DNA of 11,716 bases. Origin: JAGLSB01 sp023135955. Lineage in GTDB: Bacteria > Bacteroidota > Bacteroidia > Bacteroidales > GCA-2748055. Under the pieces are notes generated by a model. It did no database searches, was not told the origin of the DNA, and saw only the letters and a list, made by a program, of their open reading frames with translations. The DNA lies in NCBI GenBank assembly GCA_030673645.1, contig DAOVIO010000130.1, positions 1 to 11,716 of the forward strand, in the 5' to 3' direction. The translations under genes and the position numbers were made by a program. Below are positions 5,450-11,716 of this stretch, piece by piece (the first letter of the stretch is position 1; each line of letters opens with the position of its first letter).

Positions 5450-6841
5450 TTATTCAGCAGCATCAACAATTTTAAAGAACCTGTTAAATCGAATTTTAGA
5501 CAGGAATTTTTTATTCTTATTTAAGGAGAGCCATATAAATTTAGGTTTCCCAACAATATGATTTTCGGGAACATAGCCCCAGTATCTTGAATCGGAGGAG
5601 CTGTGACGATTATCACCCATCATCCAGTAATAGTCCATTTTAAATGTATATGAAGTAGATAATATGTCATTGATATATATATTCTCACCTTCAACTCTAA
5701 GTGTGTTAGCTTCATATCCTTCTATTATTCTTTTGTAAAAGGGGAGACTCTCCAGGTTCAAATCTACTGTTACTCCTTCCTTGGGCATCCAAACCGGACC
5801 AAAGTTATCTTCGTTCCAACGATATGATTCACTATGTGGAAATAAAAGATAGTTATAACCTGATCGTTCACGTTTTGTAACTTTAATAATATCGTCAATC
5901 TCTGTGAGTAATCTATTGGCTTTTTGCTCACTTAATTGAAAGGAATATCTCGGATTGTACTGAATACCTAATGAACTCAAAGGCAGATCAAAATCTTCCA
6001 GGGCACGAGGATTTAAAGGTCTGCCATTAGTTTGAACAGTATAATCATATTGTATTCCCTCAAATGCAGGTTGTGGCTCCCCGTTAATATAAACTTTTCC
6101 ATGAATTATCTCCAGACTATCACCGGGTACTGCAACGCATCGCTTAATATAATTATCGCGTCGATCAATAGGTCTGTCAACAATATGAGTCTGACTACGT
6201 ATTCTTTTTATGGCACTATTCTCATAATCTATCCAATCTTTTACAGGTCTGCCGCTATTAAGGTCGCTCATTTTAGTATCCATAGCTGTTGAACGGACAA
6301 TACTATAATAACTAACTGCAGAATTTTCCAGAACTACAGTATCTCCAGCTGGAAAGTTAAATACTACGATATCGTTTCTCTTTACATTCCCAAAACCTTT
6401 TAACCGTTTATAATCCAACTGTAACCATTTAATATAGGTTTCTGTGTTACGAATTCGATTCTGAGCAAAAGGAAAAGATAGAGGAGTTATGGGGGCTCTG
6501 GGACCATAAGATACCTTCGAAACATATAAATGATCACCAACTAACATGGTGCTTTCCATAGATGGAGTTGGAATTTTATAATTTTGAAATAAGTAAATAT
6601 TGATTAGTGCTACAGCAACAAATGCAAAAATTAAAGCATCCAACCATTCAATAAAAGCAGAATTTTTCCCTTCTCTTTTTTTCCAGAAGGTCCAGTTTAC
6701 CTTACGACTTACATATATATCGAAGATTATTGGTAAACCGAATAAAAACCAGTAATTGCCAAGCCATATAATGAATAGCAAAAATAATGCAGCTGCTAGT
6801 CCAAAACGAAAATATTTACCTTTAATAATTTCAAACATCAT
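5450..6841 (-). CDS. lepB: signal peptidase I (second of two tandem paralogues)
   Basis: Signal peptidase I cuts signal peptides from exported proteins with a Ser-Lys dyad on the outer face of the inner membrane. In this 463-residue copy the nucleophile is Ser94 in IPTPSMEST and the general base is Lys233 in RDNYIKRCVAVPGD. The C-terminal box MGDNRHSSSDSR is at 408-419, followed by YWGYVPENHIVGK. Two membrane segments are expected at about 13-40 and 66-86. About 175 residues separate the Lys box from the C-terminal box, more than in E. coli LepB, and include HSESYRWNEDNFGP (336-349), which the neighbouring paralogue also has. All catalytic residues are intact. The ATG is 3 nt after the stop of the first lepB; a second Met follows directly, so the start could be one codon later. 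No Shine-Dalgarno sequence is seen, so translational coupling is likely. Confidence 0.95.
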   Translation of the reverse strand: MMFEIIKGKYFRFGLAAALFLLFIIWLGNYWFLFGLPIIFDIYVSRKVNWTFWKKREGKNSAFIEWLDALIFAFVAVALINIYLFQNYKIPTPSMESTMLVGDHLYVSKVSYGPRAPITPLSFPFAQNRIRNTETYIKWLQLDYKRLKGFGNVKRNDIVVFNFPAGDTVVLENSAVSYYSIVRSTAMDTKMSDLNSGRPVKDWIDYENSAIKRIRSQTHIVDRPIDRRDNYIKRCVAVPGDSLEIIHGKVYINGEPQPAFEGIQYDYTVQTNGRPLNPRALEDFDLPLSSLGIQYNPRYSFQLSEQKANRLLTEIDDIIKVTKRERSGYNYLLFPHSESYRWNEDNFGPVWMPKEGVTVDLNLESLPFYKRIIEGYEANTLRVEGENIYINDILSTSYTFKMDYYWMMGDNRHSSSDSRYWGYVPENHIVGKPKFIWLSLNKNKKFLSKIRFNRFFKIVDAAE

Positions 6842-6844
6842 TAA

Positions 6845-8176
6845 TTATTTAATTGATTTAAACATTCTTTTTAACCTAAGCCCCCTAAAAATATTCTTTT
6901 CAGGATCTTTTGAAAACCATATCCACGTAGCTTTACCTACAAGATGATTTTCAGGAACAAACCCCCAATATCTAGAGTCAGCAGAATTATGCCGGTTATC
7001 TCCAAGGACAAAATAGTAATTCATTCTGAAAGTATAAGAACGCGAAAGTACATCATTTATATATATATCCCCATTAATTATTTCAGTTTTATTTCTTTCG
7101 TAAACTTGAATTATTCTTTCGTAAATGGGAAAATTCTCTTTTGTGAGCTCAATTGTTTTTCCGCGTTCAGGAATAACTATTTCACCAAAATTATCTACTG
7201 TCCATCGATAATCCAAGCTATGAGGAAATACTTCTGTATTCTTGAATGACATGCGTGGTTCTATGTAGCGCTGTATACTCTTTACTTCCGGAAGAGAACT
7301 TATTATGCTTATGTCCTCATTACTTAAAGTAAATGTATGAATAGAGTTAGTTGGATTATAACTTATCTCGTTATTTTTTTTGTTAATTAGATTTAGAACA
7401 CTATCGCTAAAACGATTTTTTTCAGTTCGGATATAATATTTAAATTGCTGATTATCAAATTCTGACAATGATTCAGAATTAACCCAAACATTCCCTTGTT
7501 CAATAATTAAAGTATCTCCAGGAATTCCAACACATCTTTTTATATAATTATCCCGCATATCGACCGGATGATAAATAACATCATAATGACTTTCTAGATA
7601 CTCTCTGCCATATTGACGAATAAGAGAATAATAATTTTGTCCAGAATATTGGACAACTACAGTATCACCCTCCGGGAAGTTAAAAACTATAATATCGTTT
7701 CTTTTAACTTTCTTAAAACCATTTAATCTTTTATAAGGTAAGCTTAATCGTTCAGAATATGTTTTTCTGCCATTCGGTAATAAATTTGGCATAAATGGAA
7801 AAGCAAGTGGAGTATTTGGTAATTTTGGCCCATAAGCTAATTTACTGACAAATAGATAGTCGCCTACCATTAAGGTTTTTTCCATTGAAGGAGTAGGGAT
7901 TTTATAAGCTTCAGTAAATAGGGTGCGGATGGCCAAAGTTATAATTAATGCAAGCATAACAGCAAATATCCATTCTATTTTTAACCATAATTTATTACTA
8001 AAAAGTCGTTTTACTTTTATTTTCTTCCATGGAATATAATGGCTATGATATGCATCAATAATAAATAATACACCAGGTAATAAAATCCACAATTTCATCC
8101 ATGAAACGAACAGGAGGTAAAGAATTGAGAAGCTTATTGCTTTTATTAAATTATATCTGGGGGAAGGTGTTTGCAT
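6845..8176 (-). CDS. lepB: signal peptidase I (first of two tandem paralogues)
   Basis: Counted from the ATG at 8176, the 443-residue protein has nucleophile Ser97 (IPTPSMEKT), general base Lys213 (RDNYIKRCVGIPGD) and the box LGDNRHNSADSR at 391-402. Membrane segments are expected at about 10-40 and 66-86. Like its partner it has a long insert between the Lys and C-terminal boxes. The two proteins match closely around the catalytic boxes but diverge in the insert and the N-terminus, which suggests an old duplication and perhaps different substrate preferences (inference). An in-frame TTG at 8182, overlapping the dapB stop, is an alternative start. I prefer the ATG, 2 nt after that stop. The tight spacing implies one mRNA with dapB and the second lepB. 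Confidence 0.93.
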   Translation of the reverse strand: MQTPSPRYNLIKAISFSILYLLFVSWMKLWILLPGVLFIIDAYHSHYIPWKKIKVKRLFSNKLWLKIEWIFAVMLALIITLAIRTLFTEAYKIPTPSMEKTLMVGDYLFVSKLAYGPKLPNTPLAFPFMPNLLPNGRKTYSERLSLPYKRLNGFKKVKRNDIIVFNFPEGDTVVVQYSGQNYYSLIRQYGREYLESHYDVIYHPVDMRDNYIKRCVGIPGDTLIIEQGNVWVNSESLSEFDNQQFKYYIRTEKNRFSDSVLNLINKKNNEISYNPTNSIHTFTLSNEDISIISSLPEVKSIQRYIEPRMSFKNTEVFPHSLDYRWTVDNFGEIVIPERGKTIELTKENFPIYERIIQVYERNKTEIINGDIYINDVLSRSYTFRMNYYFVLGDNRHNSADSRYWGFVPENHLVGKATWIWFSKDPEKNIFRGLRLKRMFKSIK

Positions 8177-8178
8177 AT

Positions 8179-8892
8179 TCAAATCCTGAGTAGATCCTTC
8201 ATAGTAAATACACCTTTTTTGTCTTTAATATATTCAGCAGCTATAACAGCACCCAAAGCAAATCCCTGACGATTTTTAGCATGATGAGTGAGATTTATAA
8301 AATCCACATGAGAATCATATAATACATCATGTATACCTGTTATTTCCCCTTCTCGTATTGCATTAATTGATATCTCATCTGATTTGGCATCTCCTAAGGC
8401 CCATGATTTTTTACGAAGCAGATTCTTGATAATTCTTTCAGTCAGAGTTATAGCTGTACCACTCGGGGCATCGAGTTTGTGGATATGATGACTTTCTTTC
8501 ATAGAGACTTCATAATCAGGAAAATTATTCATGATTTTGCCAACATATTCATTTATTTCGAAGAATAAATTTACTCCAATACTAAAGTTAGACGCATGAA
8601 ATAGAGCATTCCCACCATTTGTACATTCTTTTGTGACCGCTTCAAGCTCATTATTCCAGCCGGTTGTACCGGTAACAATTGGAATATCTGCATCAAAGCA
8701 TGAGTATATATTTGATAAAACGGAGGTTGGATTTGTGAATTCAATGGCAACATCACATTCCTTAAATCTTTTAGAAGATATATCGGCTATATTATCTATG
8801 TCAAGAATTAAATTTATACTGTGATTTCTGGAAAGTGCAATTTTTTCAATTTCTCGCCCCATTTTTCCATAACCTATTAATGCAATTTTCAT
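8179..8892 (-). CDS. dapB: 4-hydroxy-tetrahydrodipicolinate reductase
   Basis: DapB reduces 4-hydroxy-tetrahydrodipicolinate with NAD(P)H in the lysine and meso-diaminopimelate pathway, in the cytoplasm. The 237-residue length fits the shorter Bacteroidota form. The nucleotide-binding loop is GYGKMG (7-12) and GTTGW is at 75-79. The substrate and catalytic block is ESHHIHKLDAPSGTA (133-147), containing the His pair, the Lys and the SGTA loop. SNFSIGVNLF (101-110) is also characteristic. It is the first gene of the set continuing into the two lepB genes, with a 2-nt gap to the first. No Shine-Dalgarno sequence precedes the ATG. A TAnnTTTG-type -7 candidate lies about 20 nt upstream. Confidence 0.96.
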   Translation of the reverse strand: MKIALIGYGKMGREIEKIALSRNHSINLILDIDNIADISSKRFKECDVAIEFTNPTSVLSNIYSCFDADIPIVTGTTGWNNELEAVTKECTNGGNALFHASNFSIGVNLFFEINEYVGKIMNNFPDYEVSMKESHHIHKLDAPSGTAITLTERIIKNLLRKKSWALGDAKSDEISINAIREGEITGIHDVLYDSHVDFINLTHHAKNRQGFALGAVIAAEYIKDKKGVFTMKDLLRI

Positions 8893-8912
8893 GTTGTGTA
8901 ATTTTTGGAATT

Positions 8913-8920
8913 CAAAAATA
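8913..8920 (-). promoter_or_regulatory. candidate Bacteroidota-type -7 element for dapB-lepB-lepB
   Basis: Read on the minus strand this is TATTTTTG, a match to TAnnTTTG. Transcription would start about 14 nt before the dapB ATG. The expected -33 TTTG is not well matched: the region about 19-24 bp upstream reads TTTTAG. The small inverted repeat AGTAT-TAAT-ATACT (8929-8942) lies between the two positions. The AT-rich background makes a chance match possible. Confidence 0.35.
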
Positions 8921-8962
8921 GCTATTAAAGTATTAATATACTAAAAAAGGGAAGAGAAGAGA

Positions 8963-9173
8963 AGAGGTGAAGAAGTTATGGAGTTATGCAGTTTGTTAAT
9001 AAGAACTTTGTCATTAAGTGACAAACCAACCTCCACCCTTTAGGGGGGAGAGGTGAAGAAGTTATGGAGTTATGCAGTTTGTTAATAAGAACTTTGTCAT
9101 TAAGTGACAAACCAACCTCCACCCTTTAGGGGGGATTAGAGGGGGGTGAAGGAGGGGGAGAGGTGAGGAAGTC
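8963..9173. repeat. 86-bp tandem direct repeat, two copies plus a partial third
   Basis: Copies at 8963-9048 and 9049-9134 appear identical. A partial third copy of the first 15 bases, with changes, lies at 9159-9173. Each full copy contains the hairpin TTTGTCA-TTAAG-TGACAAA (9007-9025 and 9093-9111) and ends in CCTCCACCCTTTAGGGGGG. There is no spacer diversity, so it is not a CRISPR array. It may be a dispersed intergenic repeat that has duplicated in place. Confidence 0.9.
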
Positions 9174-9203
9174 AAAAAAAAAGCCCCCAAAATGGAAGCC
9201 TTT
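9174..9203 (-). terminator. rho-independent terminator after rplT
   Basis: Read on the minus strand, AAAGGCTTCC (9203-9194) pairs with GGGGGC plus the first T residues (9188-9179) around the loop ATTTT (9193-9189), using a few G-U wobbles. It runs into a tract of nine T. It lies 24 nt after the rplT stop and closes the thrS-infC-rpmI-rplT cluster. Confidence 0.75.
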
Positions 9204-9227
9204 AAACTGGTAATTTAATTTTATTAA

Positions 9228-9575
9228 TTATGCTTTTGCAGTTTTAACAATTTCAGCAAATGCTTCAGGGTGATTCATAGCAAGATCTGCAAGAGACTTG
9301 CGATTAATTTCAATTTCCTTCTTATGAAGCATTCCCATAAAAGTTGAATAGGATAGTCCGTGTTCACGAACACCTGCATTTATTCTTTGAATCCAAAGTG
9401 CTCTGAATTCTCTCTTTTTATTTCTTCTATCGCGATAAGCATATTGTAAACCTTTTTCAAGGGCATTTTTTGAAACGGTCCAGACATTTTTTCTTCTCCC
9501 ATATTGTCCTTTAACCTGCTTGAAAACCTTTTTTCTTTTCTGTCTTGAAGCAACAGAATTTGTTGATCTTGGCAT
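9228..9575 (-). CDS. rplT: 50S ribosomal protein L20
   Basis: This 115-residue basic protein binds 23S rRNA and is needed early in large-subunit assembly. Recognisable parts are the N-terminal MPRSTNSVASRQKRKKVFKQ, the GQYGRRKNVWTVSKNAL helix region (24-40), the YAYRDRRNKKREFRALWIQRINA block (46-68) and the C-terminal globular part ending in EIVKTAKA. Length is normal. It follows rpmI after a 74-nt gap and ends the translation cluster. The ATG is preceded by an A-rich stretch without a Shine-Dalgarno sequence. In other bacteria L20 represses this operon. I see no clear L20-binding structure here. Confidence 0.98.
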   Translation of the reverse strand: MPRSTNSVASRQKRKKVFKQVKGQYGRRKNVWTVSKNALEKGLQYAYRDRRNKKREFRALWIQRINAGVREHGLSYSTFMGMLHKKEIEINRKSLADLAMNHPEAFAEIVKTAKA

Positions 9576-9649
9576 TTTTTTTATTTTTTGAGTGCAAGCG
9601 CTTCAATTAAGAAGACTTTTAGCATATACACTCTGGTTAAATTTTTATT

Positions 9650-9847
9650 TTACTTCATGCAAAGTAAGAGCTTCACGTTACTGGTATCAGCTTTATGTAC
9701 TGTACCATAATACCCGAGATTTCTCTTTCTTTTCTTTGATTTTTTTGTAAGGATATGGCTTTTAAAAGCGTGTTTCCTTTTTATTTTACCAGAACCTGTA
9801 ATGGTAAACCTTTTCTTGGCTCCGGCATTTGTTTTCATCTTTGGCAT
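9650..9847 (-). CDS. rpmI: 50S ribosomal protein L35
   Basis: The 65-residue, strongly basic protein is a full-length L35. It starts MPKMKTNAGAKKRF, followed by the GSGKIKRKHAFKSHIL core (18-33) and the Lys/Arg-rich TKKSKKRKRNL segment (34-44), then HKADTSNVKLLL. L35 is a small component of the large ribosomal subunit. The gene lies 23 nt downstream of infC and 74 nt upstream of rplT in the conserved order. AAGAGGA (9854-9860) six nt before the ATG is a plausible Shine-Dalgarno sequence, which supports this start. Confidence 0.97.
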   Translation of the reverse strand: MPKMKTNAGAKKRFTITGSGKIKRKHAFKSHILTKKSKKRKRNLGYYGTVHKADTSNVKLLLCMK

Positions 9848-9870
9848 CTCTAATCCTCTTTTATATTATA

Positions 9871-10404
9871 TTACTTACCAGTTTTTATTTTTGGTGAAAG
9901 GAACATTATCATTCTTTTCCCTTCCAATTTGGGCATTTGATCTACTTTTGCAATTTCTTCCAGCTCTGTAGCCAACCTTAATAATAAGATTTCTCCTTTT
10001 TCTTTGAACAATATTGTTCTTCCTTTAAAAAATACAAATGCTTTAAGTTTAGATCCATCTCCAAGAAATTTCTGAGCGTGTTTAAGTTTGAAGTTAAAAT
10101 CATGCTCATCAGTATTCGGACCAAAACGTATTTCCTTAACCACAACTTTAGTGGTCTTGGCTTTCATTTCTTTTTGCTTTTTTTTCTGCTGATAAAGAAA
10201 TTTTTGATAATCGATTATTTTACAAACAGGTGGATCTGCTTTAGGCGAAATTTCAACGAGATCTAATTCCAGTTCATCAGCGAACTTAAGAGCTTCAGGA
10301 ACGCTGTAAACACCTGGGTTATCAATGTTATCTCCAACAAGTCGTATAGAATGAGCTCTAATCTCATTATTTATCCGATGAGGTCTGGGATTTTTTCTTG
10401 GCAT
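9871..10404 (-). CDS. infC: translation initiation factor IF-3
   Basis: IF-3 binds the 30S subunit, blocks premature joining of 50S and checks the start codon and initiator tRNA. From the ATG at 10404 the protein has 177 residues. The N-domain begins RINNEIRAHSIRLVGDN (10-26) and includes ELDLVEISPKADPPVCKIIDYQKF. A Lys-rich linker (QQKKKQKEMKAKTTK) follows, then the C-domain VKEIRFGPNTDEHDFNFKLKHAQKFL and FFKGRTILFKEKGE, ending near KRMIMFLSPK. Length is normal. The reading frame stays open upstream: an ATA codon at 10440 would add 12 residues (IAGPTYRRGGRN) and has a far better Shine-Dalgarno sequence than the ATG. infC is known in other bacteria for non-AUG starts used in autoregulation, so the true start may be 10440. 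It lies 76 nt downstream of thrS. Confidence 0.96.
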   Translation of the reverse strand: MPRKNPRPHRINNEIRAHSIRLVGDNIDNPGVYSVPEALKFADELELDLVEISPKADPPVCKIIDYQKFLYQQKKKQKEMKAKTTKVVVKEIRFGPNTDEHDFNFKLKHAQKFLGDGSKLKAFVFFKGRTILFKEKGEILLLRLATELEEIAKVDQMPKLEGKRMIMFLSPKIKTGK

Positions 10405-10449
10405 ATTCCTGCCACCTCGTCTGTAAGTTGGTCCAGCTATTTCTCGTAA

Positions 10450-10458
10450 CTCCTTTCT
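10450..10458 (-). promoter_or_regulatory. strong Shine-Dalgarno sequence upstream of infC
   Basis: On the minus strand AGAAAGGAG matches nine bases of the sequence complementary to the usual 16S rRNA 3' end. It is 45 nt from the ATG at 10404, too far to serve it, but 9 nt from an in-frame ATA at 10440. The ATG itself has only GAGG at a spacing of 10 nt. Confidence 0.55.
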
Positions 10459-10480
10459 ATTAGTTAAACTTAATTATTCT

Positions 10481-11716
10481 TTATATTTGTTTTGCAACTT
10501 CTGATTGAATAAACTCGACAAATTCTTCGAATTTCATTGTTCCAATATCTCCTTCACCCTGTTTTCGAACAGCAATAGTACCTGCTTCTGTCTCTTTTTC
10601 ACCAACAATTAACAGGTATGGAATTCTTTTTAACTCGCTATCCCTTATCTTTCTACCTATCGATTCAGCCCTCTTGTCAATCAGGGTGCGAATATCGTAA
10701 TTATTTAGGGAATTTAAAACTTTTTCTGCATAATCATGGTATTTTTCGCTAATTGGCAGAATTACAGCCTGTTCAGGGCTTAACCATAGGGGGAATTTAC
10801 CAGCAGTATGCTCAATTAAAACAGCTACAAATCTTTCCATAGAGCCAAAAGGAGCACGATGTATCATTATTGGTCTGTGTTTTTCATTATCAGATCCGAC
10901 ATATTCCAGCTCAAATCTTTCCGGAAGATTATAATCAACCTGTATCGTTCCGAGTTGCCATTTTCTACCAATCGCATCTCTTACCATAAAATCAAGCTTA
11001 GGTCCGTAAAACGCTGCTTCACCTTTTTCAATAACAGTTTCCAGACCTTTTTCGTTTGTGGCTTCTAATATTGCGGCTTCAGCCTTTTCCCAATTTTCAT
11101 CACTCCCAATATACTTTTCCTTATCATCAGGATCGCGTAGGGAAATCTGTGCGGTGAAATCTTGAAAATCAAGTGCTTTAAAAATGTAAAGAATTATATC
11201 TATTACCTTATTAAACTCATCTTTAAGCTGATCGGGTGTGCAGAAAATGTGAGCATCATCCTGTGTAAATCCTCTTACTCTTGTTAAACCATGTAACTCT
11301 CCACTTTGTTCATAACGATATACTGTGCCAAATTCGGCGTATCTTACAGGTAAATCCTTATAAGAAAACTGACGGCTTTTATAAATTTCGCAATGATGCG
11401 GACAATTCATAGGTTTTAAAAGAAATTCTTCATCCTCTTGTGGAGTTTTAATTGGCTGAAAAGAATCCTTTCCATACTTTTCATAATGACCGGAAGTTAC
11501 ATAAAGTTCTTTTTGTCCTATATGAGGAGTAATTACAGGCTGATAACCATGCTGCAGCTGTACTTTCTTAAGGAACGATTCAAGTCTTTCTCTAAGTTGT
11601 GCTCCCTTCGGAAGCCATAGAGGCAAACCTGATCCTACTCGTTGTGAAAATGTAAATAACTCAAGTTCTCTTCCTATCTTTCTGTGATCTCTTTCTTTAG
11701 CTTTTTCAAGCATCTC
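10481..11716 (-). CDS. thrS: threonyl-tRNA synthetase, C-terminal part (gene runs off the right edge)
   Basis: This class II synthetase charges tRNA-Thr with threonine. The window holds about 411 C-terminal residues, roughly the last two thirds of a typical protein of about 640, so the N-terminal TGS and most of the editing domain lie outside. Counting from the Met at 11713, motif 1 is near GLPLWLPKGAQLRERL (29-44), motif 2 is YRYEQSGELHGLTRVRGFTQ (132-151) and motif 3 is GSMERFVAVLIEH (290-302). The three zinc ligands that select threonine are present: Cys104 (PMNCPHH), His155 (QDDAHIF) and His285 (MIHRAP). The anticodon-binding domain starts near PLWLSPEQAVILP (308-320). The start is not in the window; the frame continues to 11716. 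It is the upstream gene of the infC-rpmI-rplT cluster. Confidence 0.97.
   Translation of the reverse strand, partial: EMLEKAKERDHRKIGRELELFTFSQRVGSGLPLWLPKGAQLRERLESFLKKVQLQHGYQPVITPHIGQKELYVTSGHYEKYGKDSFQPIKTPQEDEEFLLKPMNCPHHCEIYKSRQFSYKDLPVRYAEFGTVYRYEQSGELHGLTRVRGFTQDDAHIFCTPDQLKDEFNKVIDIILYIFKALDFQDFTAQISLRDPDDKEKYIGSDENWEKAEAAILEATNEKGLETVIEKGEAAFYGPKLDFMVRDAIGRKWQLGTIQVDYNLPERFELEYVGSDNEKHRPIMIHRAPFGSMERFVAVLIEHTAGKFPLWLSPEQAVILPISEKYHDYAEKVLNSLNNYDIRTLIDKRAESIGRKIRDSELKRIPYLLIVGEKETEAGTIAVRKQGEGDIGTMKFEEFVEFIQSEVAKQI

Larger units (their letters stand above)
8893..9227. other. non-coding stretch between rplT and dapB
   Basis: The 335 nt contain no credible gene. Going leftwards from rplT, they hold a terminator (9174-9203), a G-rich segment with runs of 5-6 G at 9129-9134, 9141-9146 and 9154-9158, two full copies of an 86-bp tandem repeat, a GA-rich stretch (8948-8975) and the presumed dapB promoter region. 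Confidence 0.7.

Noticed and set aside
6032..6292. Plus-strand open frame inside the second lepB
   Set aside because: It lies opposite conserved signal peptidase sequence and has no family features.
8177..8182. TTG at 8182 as the start of the first lepB
   Set aside because: It is possible, but an ATG at 8176, 2 nt after the dapB stop, gives a normal protein and is the simpler choice.
8963..9173. CRISPR-like array
   Set aside because: The 86-bp copies are directly adjacent with no unique spacers, and no cas genes are present.

Overview
The window is AT-rich DNA from a member of the Bacteroidota, most likely of the Bacteroidales/Marinilabiliales kind. The evidence is the set of protein families (two long signal peptidases I in tandem beside dapB and a WbqC-family gene, and a FadL-like outer membrane protein), an Ala-Gln signal-peptide junction, A-rich translation starts mostly without Shine-Dalgarno sequences, and a TAnnTTTG-type promoter candidate. 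The genus cannot be named from what is visible.

Layout. Positions 1-1164 are non-coding apart from one intact IS200/IS605-type single-tyrosine transposase (REP-associated, RAYT-like, minus strand), which sits between two arrays of short palindromes about 290 bp long. Positions 1165-1518 are an AT-rich leader. A plus-strand block follows: a Tyr/Ser-rich lipoprotein of unknown function (1519-3123), a rho-independent hairpin (3138-3165), an OMPP1/FadL/TodX-like outer membrane barrel protein (3187-4641) and a WbqC-family protein (4672-5310). A repeat-bearing convergent intergenic region separates it from the minus-strand block, which is read from right to left: thrS (C-terminal part, running off the right edge), infC, rpmI, rplT, a terminator, a stretch with an 86-bp tandem repeat and G-runs, then dapB and two adjacent lepB genes.

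How the genes fit together. thrS-infC-rpmI-rplT is the widely conserved translation cluster. dapB and the two lepB genes are separated by only 2-3 nt and must be co-transcribed. They combine lysine/diaminopimelate synthesis with signal-peptide removal. The plus-strand block makes cell-envelope products. No defence, secondary-metabolite, phage or CRISPR system is present.

The most interesting parts are (i) the transposase with its palindrome arrays, in which hairpin stems vary by compensatory changes; (ii) the charge-polarised Tyr/Ser-rich lipoprotein; and (iii) a possible AUA start for infC behind a 9-nt Shine-Dalgarno match. I found no convincing wholly new system; the rest is ordinary core genome.
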